The notes beneath the pieces were generated by a model. It was given only the letters and a program-made list of their open reading frames with translations, was not told the DNA's origin and made no database searches. From Rubrivirga sp. (GTDB lineage Bacteria; Bacteroidota; Rhodothermia; Rhodothermales; Rubricoccaceae), in NCBI GenBank assembly GCA_012269805.1, contig JAAXJP010000008.1, positions 1 to 14,034 on the forward strand: a stretch of 14,034 nucleotides of DNA. Reading direction: 5' to 3'. This document shows, one piece after another, positions 6,838 to 14,034 of this stretch; position 1 is the first letter of the stretch, and each line of letters begins with the position of its first letter. The position numbers were made by a program, and so were the translations under genes.

Positions 6838-6868
6838 CCGCCGGCCTCGGCACGACCGACGCCGGCGG
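6838..6868 (+). other. Intercistronic stem-loop upstream of the first exbD
   Basis: CCGCCGGC (6838-6845) pairs perfectly with GCCGGCGG (6861-6868) around a 15-base loop. There is no T-run. It lies between the small membrane protein stop and the exbD ATG at 6901. It probably acts at the mRNA level. Confidence 0.4.
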
Positions 6869-6900
6869 CTCGTTCTCCCCGCGGACCCTCCCGCAAACCC

Positions 6901-7455
6901 ATGCCGCTCCTCAAGAAGCGTAACAAGCGCGACGCCGAGATCCCGTCGGCCTCGATGGCCGACATCGCGTTCCTGCTGCTGATCTTCTTCCTCGTCACGA
7001 CGACGATCAACGCAGACAAGGGGATCTACATGCAGCTCCCGCCGCCGCTCGAGGACGAGGTCGAGCCGCCGGAGATCAACCAGCGCAACCTCCTCAACGT
7101 CCTCGTCAACGCGGACGGACAGGTCCTCATCGACAACGAGGTGACGAACATCGCGGCCATCCGCGACATCGTCAAGCGCCACATCCTCAACAACGGCCGC
7201 GAGCCCCAGTTCTCGACCGCGCCCGACAAGGCCGTCACGTCGTTCAAGACCAAGCGCGGCCTCTCGTACGAGCGCTACATCGCGGTCCTCGACGAGATCA
7301 AGTCGGCCTACAACGAGGTCCGCGACGAGGCGGCCCGTCAGGAGTTCGGCGTGACCTACGGCGAGTACAAGGCCCGCCTCGACGAGGACGCCGAGGACGA
7401 GATCGCCGAGCGGTTCCCGCTCAAGATCTCCCTCGCCGAGCCGGACCCCGATTGA
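6901..7455 (+). CDS. exbD: ExbD/TolR-family biopolymer transport protein, long Bacteroidota form
   Basis: This 184-residue protein has one membrane helix and would act as the stator partner of ExbB. A basic cytoplasmic start (LLKKRNKRD) leads to the IP-AS-MADIAFLLLIFFLVTTT helix, with the conserved membrane Asp at D21. The periplasmic domain extends to the end and is longer than the 140 or so residues of E. coli ExbD. The extra part (about 110-184) has an SYERYIAVLDEIKSAYNEVRDE segment and an acidic stretch before a closing PLKISLAEP, typical of Bacteroidota exbD genes. The ATG follows ACCC without a Shine-Dalgarno sequence. It is paired with a second, shorter ExbD downstream. Confidence 0.93.
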   Translation: MPLLKKRNKRDAEIPSASMADIAFLLLIFFLVTTTINADKGIYMQLPPPLEDEVEPPEINQRNLLNVLVNADGQVLIDNEVTNIAAIRDIVKRHILNNGREPQFSTAPDKAVTSFKTKRGLSYERYIAVLDEIKSAYNEVRDEAARQEFGVTYGEYKARLDEDAEDEIAERFPLKISLAEPDPD

Positions 7456-7462
7456 GTGATGC

Positions 7463-7489
7463 CGGGCGGGGCGGCCTGACCGCCGCCCG
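7463..7489 (+). other. Intercistronic stem-loop between the two exbD genes
   Basis: CGGGCGG (7463-7469) and CGG (7472-7474), separated by a GG bulge, pair with CCGCCGCCCG (7480-7489) around a CCTGA loop. No T-run follows. It is the third stem-loop in the gaps of this operon. Confidence 0.4.
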
Positions 7490-7533
7490 CCGGTTCCGAC
7501 TCAACCCGCAGTACTCAACACGCCCCCCACGCC

Positions 7534-7983
7534 ATGTCCGCCCACTTCAAGAAGAAGAGCGCCGGCACGAAGCAGGAGATCCCGACGGCCTCGATGCCGG
7601 ACATCATCTTCATGCTGCTGATCTTCTTCATGGTGACGACGGTGCTCCGGGAGACCGAGCTCCTCGTCAACGTGTCGATCCCGCAGGCCGAGGCCATCGA
7701 GAAGATCGACCAGAAGCGGCTCATCCAGTACGTCTACATCGGGCCCGAGAAGCTCGAGTCGGGCACGGGTGAGCCGGCTGTCCAGATCGACGACGCCATC
7801 GTGCGGGACCTCCCGCAGATCCGGCAGGCCATGTACCGCGCGCTCCGCGAGGAGCCCCGGACGATCGTCTCGATGCGCGTCGACCGCGAGGTCGAGACGG
7901 GCCTGCTCTACGACGTCCAGCAGGAGCTCCGCGAGGCCGAGGCCCTCCGCGTCAACTACTCGACGACGCGCGAGGCCGAGTAG
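7534..7983 (+). CDS. exbD: Second ExbD/TolR-family protein
   Basis: This 149-residue protein is of ordinary ExbD length. A basic start (HFKKKSAGTK) leads to IPTASMPDIIFMLLIFFMVTTV, with the conserved membrane Asp at D23. A periplasmic domain of about 105 residues follows. Its sequence differs enough from the first ExbD, in length and in the periplasmic part, to suggest a heteromeric pair rather than redundancy. It is the last gene of the cluster and is followed 23 bases later by an intrinsic terminator. Two ExbD genes after one ExbB is a common arrangement in Bacteroidota. Confidence 0.92.
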   Translation: MSAHFKKKSAGTKQEIPTASMPDIIFMLLIFFMVTTVLRETELLVNVSIPQAEAIEKIDQKRLIQYVYIGPEKLESGTGEPAVQIDDAIVRDLPQIRQAMYRALREEPRTIVSMRVDREVETGLLYDVQQELREAEALRVNYSTTREAE

Positions 7984-8006
7984 CCCGCCGGGCCCGATCG
8001 ACTCTA

Positions 8007-8040
8007 CCGGGGCGCTCCTCACGGGGCGCCCCGGTTTTTT
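8007..8040 (+). terminator. Intrinsic terminator of the exb operon
   Basis: CCGGGGCGC (8007-8015) pairs perfectly with GCGCCCCGG (8026-8034) around a 10-base loop, followed at once by six T residues (8035-8040). This is the only textbook Rho-independent terminator in the window. Confidence 0.9.
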
Positions 8041-8050
8041 GCGTCGCCCC

Positions 8051-8100
8051 GTCCGCCTCGGCGGTCTCGCGGGAGTGCCGGCCGGGACGCCGAGGCGGGC
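8051..8100. repeat. Inverted repeat with CCGCCTCGGCG arms
   Basis: CCGCCTCGGCG (8053-8063) and CGCCGAGGCGG (8088-8098) are perfectly complementary. A wobble and one more pair extend the stem to 13, with a 24-base loop. Its arm ends match the 26-bp palindrome at 5449-5474, and the right arm plus flank (CCGAGGCGGGCGG) recurs at 9234-9246. It lies between the exb terminator and the isocitrate dehydrogenase promoter box. A dispersed REP-like or stem-loop element is the best description. Confidence 0.5.
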
Positions 8101-8153
8101 GGAGCGCGGTGCGTTTCGCCCGGACTCCACGCCGAGCCCGGAGCGGCTCCGGC

Positions 8154-8160
8154 TAGCTTG
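8154..8160 (+). promoter_or_regulatory. TAGCTTG promoter box of the isocitrate dehydrogenase gene
   Basis: TAGCTTG, identical to the box before the kinase gene, lies 36 bases before the ATG at 8197. No clear -33 or -35 element is visible upstream. The call rests on recurrence of the box in front of several genes. Confidence 0.4.
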
Positions 8161-8196
8161 CTCGCGAACCGACGTCGTCCCCAGCCCCCACCTCCC

Positions 8197-9216
8197 ATGG
8201 CCTACGCCGCAACCCTCATCCCCGGCGACGGCATCGGGCCGGAAGTCATGGACGCCGCCGTCGAGGTCGTCGAGGCGACGGGCGTCGCGTTCGACTGGGA
8301 CCGCCAGGAGGCCGGAATGGGCGCCTTCGAGAGCACCGGCGACCCGCTCCCCCAGGCCACGCTCGACTCGATCGCCGAGACGCGGCTCGCGTTCAAGGGC
8401 CCGCTCACGACGCCCGTCGGGACCGGCTTCCGGAGTATCAACGTCCGGATCCGGCAGCACTTCGACCTCTACGCGAACGTTCGGCCGTGCGAGACGCTGC
8501 CGAACACGCACGGCCCGTTCGAGGGGGTGGACCTGCTGCTCTACCGCGAGAACACGGAGGGCCTTTACGCCGGCATCGAGTACTTCGACGAACGGAACCA
8601 GATCGCCGACTCGATCAACCGGATCACGCGCCGGGGCTCGGAGCGGATCCTCCGCTACGCGTTCGAGGACGCCGAGCGCCGCGGCCGGAAGCGGCTCACG
8701 CTCGTCCACAAGGCGAACATCCTCAAAGAGTCGAGCGGCATGTTCCTGGCCGTCGGCAAGGAGCTCGCGCCGGAGTACCCCGGGATCGCCTTCGACGACC
8801 GGATCATCGACAACATGGCGATGCAGCTGGTCATCCGCCCCGACGAGTACGACGCGATCGTCACGACGAACATGTTCGGCGACATCCTCTCGGACCTGAT
8901 GGCCGGCCTCGTCGGCGGCCTCGGCGTGACCGGCTCGGCCAACATCGGCGACGACTGCGCCGTGTTCGAGGCCGTCCACGGGTCGGCGCCGGACATCGCG
9001 GGGCAAGGCGTCGCCAACCCGACGGCCGTCATCCGCTCCGGCGAGATGATGCTCCGGCACCTCGGCGAGACCGAGGCCGCGGAGGCCGTCCGCCAGGCGC
9101 TCCGCGACGTCTACTCCGACCCGGCCCACCTCACGGGCGACCTCGGCGGGACGGCTTCGACGGCCGAGTTCGGCGCGAGGCTGGCCGATCGCGTCCGCTC
9201 CCACGTCGCCGCGTAG
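8197..9216 (+). CDS. NAD-type isocitrate dehydrogenase (isocitrate/isopropylmalate dehydrogenase family)
   Basis: This 339-residue enzyme probably decarboxylates isocitrate to 2-oxoglutarate in the TCA cycle. The N-terminus [11 protein letters not shown] is typical of the family. Substrate residues fit isocitrate: S80-x-N82-x3-R86, R96 in LYANVRPC and R117 in YRENTEGLY (Y124). K172 in HKAN, D205, D229 and D233 complete the catalytic and metal site. The cofactor loop reads HGSAPD266-I267-AGQ. Asp-Ile at this position is the NAD-type signature, whereas NADP enzymes such as E. coli Icd have Lys-Tyr. The ATG at 8197 was chosen because it directly precedes the first beta strand. An in-frame TTG at 8158 would add a Pro/Arg-rich stub. 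Isopropylmalate or homoisocitrate dehydrogenase is less likely, given the Ser/Asn/Arg substrate loop. Confidence 0.88.
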   Translation: MAYAATLIPGDGIGPEVMDAAVEVVEATGVAFDWDRQEAGMGAFESTGDPLPQATLDSIAETRLAFKGPLTTPVGTGFRSINVRIRQHFDLYANVRPCETLPNTHGPFEGVDLLLYRENTEGLYAGIEYFDERNQIADSINRITRRGSERILRYAFEDAERRGRKRLTLVHKANILKESSGMFLAVGKELAPEYPGIAFDDRIIDNMAMQLVIRPDEYDAIVTTNMFGDILSDLMAGLVGGLGVTGSANIGDDCAVFEAVHGSAPDIAGQGVANPTAVIRSGEMMLRHLGETEAAEAVRQALRDVYSDPAHLTGDLGGTASTAEFGARLADRVRSHVAA

Positions 9217-9233
9217 CTCGTTCCACCGGACTT

Positions 9234-9246
9234 CCGAGGCGGGCGG
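9234..9246. repeat. CCGAGGCGGGCGG intergenic word
   Basis: These 13 bases are identical to 8090-8102 and differ at one position from 5466-5478. All three lie between genes. This copy has no complementary arm nearby, so it may be a half-element. It sits between the isocitrate dehydrogenase stop and the DUF4293 gene. Confidence 0.4.
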
Positions 9247-9273
9247 CCCTTCGTACAGACCTCCGATCCACGC

Positions 9274-9690
9274 ATGATCCAGCGCATCCAGTCCCTCTAC
9301 CTCGTCGCCGGCGCCCTGCTGCTGGCCCTTTTCGTGGCCCTCGGCGACACGTGGGCGGCGGCCATCGCCCAGGAGCAGGGGTGGCTCGGGACGCTCGGCT
9401 ACGCGCTCGCCGGGGTCACGGCCCTCGTCGCGCTCGTCGCGGTGTTCCTGTACAAGAGCCGGCCGCTCCAGCGGAAGGTGATCCTCGCGGCGCAGTGGCT
9501 CGACCTCGCGCTCGTCGTGGTCGTCCTCGTCGGGTACTACCTCGCGTTCGACAGCGACGCGTTCCAGGCGGAGGTCGGGTACTACCTCGTCGCGCTCCAG
9601 CCCATCGTGGCCTACGTCCTGCTCCGGATGGCCCGCCAGCGGGTGACGGCCGACATCGAGATGGTCCGGTCGATGGACCGGATCCGCTAG
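9274..9690 (+). CDS. DUF4293 family integral membrane protein
   Basis: This 138-residue protein has four predicted helices at about residues 8-23, 36-62, 70-92 and 101-119. The opening MIQRIQSLYLVAGALLL, the loop YKSRPLQRKV between helices 2 and 3, and the closing ADIEMVRSMDRIR match the DUF4293 pattern, a family of unknown function found in Bacteroidota and relatives. This is one of the better taxonomic markers in the window. The stop codon TAG shares its last base with the GTG start of the transporter that follows, so the two are probably translated together. Its function is unknown. Confidence 0.88.
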   Translation: MIQRIQSLYLVAGALLLALFVALGDTWAAAIAQEQGWLGTLGYALAGVTALVALVAVFLYKSRPLQRKVILAAQWLDLALVVVVLVGYYLAFDSDAFQAEVGYYLVALQPIVAYVLLRMARQRVTADIEMVRSMDRIR

Positions 9691-10571
9691 TGGCGCGGGC
9701 GCCGGCGCATGTCTGGGCGCTCGTCGCGCTCGGGCTGCTGGCCATCGGGTCCTCGCCCATCCTGATCCGGCTCGCGGGCGACGCGCCGGCCCTCACGCTC
9801 GCCGCGTGGCGGACCTTGACGGTCACGGCGGTCTTCGCGCCGCTCGCGTTCGTCCAGTCGCGTGACGAGATCGCGGCGTTCTCCGCACGGGACTGGGCCC
9901 TCGCGCTCGGTGCGGGCGTGTTGCTCGGGCTCCACTTTATGGCGTGGATCGTGTCGGTCCAGCTGACGAGCATCGCGAGTGCGTCGGTGCTCGTGACCAT
10001 GAGCCCCATCTTTATCGCCGTGCTCGGGGCCGTCTTCCTGTCCGAGCGGCCGTCGCGCCGGACGACGGCGGGCATCGCGGTCGCCGTCGTCGGCGCGGTG
10101 ATGATCGGTCTGAGCGAGGGGAACGGGGGGAGCGTGTACCCGAACCCGGCGCTCGGGAACGCGCTGGCGCTCACGGCCGCCGTCCTCGTGTCGATCTACC
10201 TCCTGATCGGCCGGGCCGTGCGGCAGAAGACGACGTTCGTGGCGTACTTCGCGCTCCTCAACGCCGCGGCGGCAGGGACGTGTCTCGTGGGCTGTCTCGT
10301 GGCGGGCGTCCCGCTCGGGTTGCCGCTTCCGGTCGCGCTGCTGGCCGTCGCGATGGGGCTCGGGCCGGGGCTCCTCGGGCACGGCTCGTTCGCCTACGGG
10401 CTCAAGTACCTGCCGGCGGCGCTCATCGGCCTGCTGAGCTTGGCAGAGCCCGTGTTCGCGTCGACCGTGGCCCTCTTCGCGTTCCGCGAGGTCCCGTCGA
10501 CGGTGGGGGTGGTCGGGATGGCGGTCGTGCTGGCGGCCATCGCGGCGGTCGTCACGTCACGGGACGGCTAG
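9690..10571 (+). CDS. EamA/RhaT-type drug/metabolite transporter (DMT superfamily)
   Basis: This 293-residue inner-membrane carrier has ten predicted helices in two five-helix EamA repeats, about residues 8-142 and 155-290. Typical features include ALTLAAWRTL after helix 1, SIASASVLVTMSPIFIAVLGAVFLSERPS at the end of repeat 1, and YLPAALIGLLSLAEPVFASTVALFAFREVPS at the matching place in repeat 2. The substrate cannot be told from sequence. I chose the GTG at 9690 because it overlaps the DUF4293 stop by one base and begins directly before helix 1. The frame stays open far upstream, but that part is antisense-style shadow over the dehydrogenase gene. The 3' end overlaps the convergent glycosyltransferase gene by 20 bases. 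Confidence 0.9.
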   Translation: MARAPAHVWALVALGLLAIGSSPILIRLAGDAPALTLAAWRTLTVTAVFAPLAFVQSRDEIAAFSARDWALALGAGVLLGLHFMAWIVSVQLTSIASASVLVTMSPIFIAVLGAVFLSERPSRRTTAGIAVAVVGAVMIGLSEGNGGSVYPNPALGNALALTAAVLVSIYLLIGRAVRQKTTFVAYFALLNAAAAGTCLVGCLVAGVPLGLPLPVALLAVAMGLGPGLLGHGSFAYGLKYLPAALIGLLSLAEPVFASTVALFAFREVPSTVGVVGMAVVLAAIAAVVTSRDG

Positions 10572-11598
10572 GCGCCCACCCCGACCGGAACGCCGAGGCT
10601 GGCAGGTCCGAGAACCGGCGCCGGCCGCGGAGGAAATAGTCGAGGACGACGCTGCCGCGGTAGGGCGGGAGGACGGCCGCCTCCGCCTCGGGCGGGGGCT
10701 GAACGGACCGAATCCGCCGGCGAGCCTCGCGCACGGCGCGGCGGATGGCAGCCGCCTCCGCCCGGTTCCCGCCGATCCACGACCGCGCCGCGGCGACGGC
10801 GTCGAGGAGACGCCGGCCGCGGAGCGCGCGCCGCGACTCGGGGGCCGGGAGGTTCTTGGCCAGCATCACGAGGCTGTTGCGGACGTTGAAGAACATCTTC
10901 CGCGGGTCGCCCTGAGGCAGCGAGGCGCCGCCGAGGTGGTAGACCTCCGAGGCCGGCTCGACGCGGATCCGCCCGCCCGCCCGCTGCATCCGCCAGCACA
11001 GGTCGATCTCCTCCATGTGCATCCCGAACGCCTCGTCGAACCCGCCGGCCGCCTCGAAGGCGTCGCGGCGGACGAGGAGCGCGGCGCCGGTCGCCCAGAA
11101 GACGTCGCGGGCGTCGTCGTACTGGCCGGCGTCGGGCTCGAGCGTGTCGAACAGCCGCCCGCGCGTGAACGGGTAGCCGAAGGCGTCGAGAAAGCCGCCC
11201 GAGGCGCCGGCGTACTCAAACTGGTCTCGGTCGCCGTGCTGGAGCAGCTTGGGCTGGACGGCAATCACGTCGGGGTCGTCGAGCGCGGCGACGAGTGGCG
11301 TCAGCCAGTCGGGAGGGACCTCGACGTCGTTGTTGAGGAAGCACAGGAGGTCGCCGGTGGCGTGCGGCACCGCCGCGTTGTTGCCGCCTGCGAACAGGAG
11401 GTTCTCCGGGTGCCGGGCGACGACGACCTCCGGGTGGGCCTCGGCGAGCCACTCGGCCGTCCCGTCGTCCGAGGCGTTGTCGGCGACGACGACTTCGAGG
11501 TCGGGGTAGGCGGTCGCGAGGACGCTCGGGAGGAACCGCTCGAGGAGGGACCGCCCGTTCCAAGTGACGACGATGACCGAGACGCGGGGGACAGACAC
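10552..11598 (-). CDS. Family 2 glycosyltransferase (rhamnosyltransferase-like)
   Basis: This 348-residue cytoplasmic or membrane-associated enzyme would transfer a sugar from a nucleotide donor, probably for a surface polysaccharide. The GT-A fold opens with VSVIVVTWNGRSLLERFLPSVL. ADNASDDGT (39-47) binds the nucleotide, and LNNDVE (88-93) supplies the metal-binding acidic motif in place of DxD. FWATGAALLVRRDAF and the MEEIDLCWR motif (195-203) hold the catalytic acidic residues. The last 100 residues are basic (Arg-rich) with no recognised domain, and may contact membrane or acceptor. The start is a GTG preceded by a C/T-rich stretch. The gene is isolated: no other glycosylation genes lie in the window, so the acceptor is unknown. 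It is convergent with the transporter and divergent from recQ. Confidence 0.92.
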   Translation of the reverse strand: MSVPRVSVIVVTWNGRSLLERFLPSVLATAYPDLEVVVADNASDDGTAEWLAEAHPEVVVARHPENLLFAGGNNAAVPHATGDLLCFLNNDVEVPPDWLTPLVAALDDPDVIAVQPKLLQHGDRDQFEYAGASGGFLDAFGYPFTRGRLFDTLEPDAGQYDDARDVFWATGAALLVRRDAFEAAGGFDEAFGMHMEEIDLCWRMQRAGGRIRVEPASEVYHLGGASLPQGDPRKMFFNVRNSLVMLAKNLPAPESRRALRGRRLLDAVAAARSWIGGNRAEAAAIRRAVREARRRIRSVQPPPEAEAAVLPPYRGSVVLDYFLRGRRRFSDLPASAFRSGWAPSRPVT

Positions 11599-11619
11599 AG
11601 GAGAGGGGGCAGCCTCGGA

Positions 11620-11625
11620 AAGCTA
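11620..11625 (-). promoter_or_regulatory. TAGCTT promoter box of the glycosyltransferase gene
   Basis: TAGCTT on the minus strand lies 21 bases before the GTG at 11598. It follows a G-run and is preceded about 25 bases upstream by TTGTGT. It is one of the recurring TAnnTT boxes in the window. Confidence 0.35.
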
Positions 11626-11773
11626 CCCCCTCCCTGTGTGCCGTCCCGGTACACAACCGGCGCGGCCCCTTCGACCCCACCACGGGCCCGGGCCGCGCCG
11701 GCGACCACCTTCCACGGATGCCGTGTGAGCGAACCCGCTCGGCACCGGCTTAGACTCTCCAGAAGGCCCGGCA

Positions 11774-11781
11774 TAACCTTG
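11774..11781 (+). promoter_or_regulatory. Alternative recQ promoter box
   Basis: TAACCTTG matches the Bacteroidota -7 consensus TAnnTTTG at seven of eight positions. It lies in the AT-richer part of the glycosyltransferase-recQ gap, before a run of seven T residues (11791-11797). If used, the recQ leader would be about 70 bases, unlike the leaderless option at 11845. Confidence 0.3.
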
Positions 11782-11844
11782 GACCCCAACTTTTTTTCGC
11801 GACTCGGCGCAGCCCTGCCCGTGAGGTCGCCGAGGCGGAGCCGG

Positions 11845-11850
11845 TAGCTT
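11845..11850 (+). promoter_or_regulatory. TAGCTT box immediately before recQ
   Basis: TAGCTT ends 5 bases before the recQ ATG at 11856, the same distance as the TAGCTTG box before the kinase GTG. If this is the -7/-10 element, transcription would start at or next to the A of ATG and the mRNA would be leaderless. The overlapping CCGAGGCGGAG at 11830-11840 belongs to the recurrent intergenic word. Confidence 0.4.
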
Positions 11851-11855
11851 CCCGT

Positions 11856-13796
<1,941 letters not shown>

Positions 13797-13830
13797 CGGG
13801 TCTGCTCGCCTCGGTGCGTCCGCGGACCCG
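13797..13830. terminator. Possible bidirectional hairpin between convergent genes
   Basis: CGGGTCTGC (13797-13805) pairs with GCGGACCCG (13822-13830), with one G-T wobble and a 16-base loop. It starts directly after the recQ stop and lies before the stop of the convergent leftward gene. There is no T-run on either side, so it is a weak candidate for a shared terminator. Confidence 0.4.
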
Positions 13831-13839
13831 CAGGGGGGA

Positions 13840-14034
13840 CTACCGCGCGATCACGACGCGCCGCGACGCCTCGAACGTCTCGCCGGCCACCCGGAGGACG
13901 TAGACCCCGGCCGGGAGATCCGCCCCTGACACCGAGAGGCGGACGGCGGCGCCCGGGGCCGCGGCCCCGTCGAAGACCGAGGCCACGCGGCGCCCAGCCG
14001 TGTCGAACAGCGAGTCACGAACCCACTGCGGCAC
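13840..14034 (-). CDS. 3' end of a secreted protein with a T9SS C-terminal sorting domain (partial)
   Basis: Only the last 64 or so codons are in the window; the gene continues beyond base 14034. The visible part reads as a Por/type IX secretion sorting domain: VRDSLFDTAGRRVASVFDG, then a Val/Ser strand, then LPAGVYVLRVAGETFEASRRVVIAR at the very C-terminus. In this family the domain directs the cargo across the outer membrane and is removed or linked to surface glycan. The passenger domain lies outside, so what the protein does cannot be told. The GTG at the window edge is not necessarily the true start and is probably internal. The gene is convergent with recQ, 43 bases away. Confidence 0.82.
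   Translation of the reverse strand: MPQWVRDSLFDTAGRRVASVFDGAAAPGAAVRLSVSGADLPAGVYVLRVAGETFEASRRVVIAR

Noticed and set aside
8197..9216. 3-isopropylmalate dehydrogenase (leuB)
   Set aside because: The [10 protein letters not shown] loop and LYANVRPC fit isocitrate binding, and no leu genes are adjacent.
8487..9689. In-frame upstream extension of the EamA transporter
   Set aside because: The upstream part is out-of-frame reading of the dehydrogenase and DUF4293 genes. The transporter fold starts at the GTG at 9690.

Overview
The window is about 70% GC. It most likely comes from a high-GC member of the Bacteroidota/Rhodothermota line, with Rubricoccaceae or Rhodothermaceae relatives as the best guess. 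Four observations support this. There is a DUF4293 membrane protein, a family essentially confined to Bacteroidota and relatives. The 3' end of a gene at the right edge encodes a type IX secretion (Por) C-terminal sorting domain. The RecQ helicase and the first ExbD have the architecture usual in Bacteroidota. No start codon is preceded by a clear Shine-Dalgarno sequence; the upstream bases are C-rich instead. The genus is inferred and not proven.

Region 1 (1-3738). A leftward operon encodes a membrane sensor histidine kinase (1892-3517), an OmpR-type response regulator (1204-1899) and a membrane-anchored protein with two GH2-type sugar-binding jelly-roll domains (89-1207). The reading frames overlap by 8 and 4 bases. 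A composite array of TGAC half-sites (GTGAC-N3-TGATGACA-N16-TGAC on the minus strand) lies in the kinase promoter. The same array recurs at the far end of the operon, pointing at a gene just outside the window. It is the strongest candidate in the window for an undescribed signal: the probable operator of this response regulator.

Region 2 (3739-8196). Rightward, there is a secreted S41 C-terminal processing peptidase (3739-5442), followed by two GC hairpins. One of these is a 26-bp perfect palindrome. An ExbB/TolQ proton channel subunit, an 88-residue three-helix membrane protein and two ExbD/TolR proteins follow (5725-7983). They form one probable operon with a GC-rich stem-loop in each intercistronic gap and a good intrinsic terminator at the end. 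This is an inner-membrane energiser module for TonB-dependent or related outer-membrane work.

Region 3 (8197-10571). This region encodes an NAD-type isocitrate dehydrogenase family enzyme, a DUF4293 protein and an EamA-type transporter. The last two are coupled by a one-base stop/start overlap.

Region 4 (10552-14034). A leftward family 2 glycosyltransferase overlaps the transporter tail by 20 bases. It is divergent from a rightward RecQ helicase. The window ends in the 3' end of a leftward gene for a T9SS-secreted protein.

Two recurrent non-coding signals run through the window. One is a TAnnTT(G) box upstream of five genes, close enough to the recQ and kinase starts to suggest leaderless mRNAs. 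The other is an intergenic stem made of CCGCCTCGGC and GCCGAGGCGG arms. I see no tRNA, rRNA, CRISPR array, insertion sequence or prophage. No gap between genes exceeds 300 bases.
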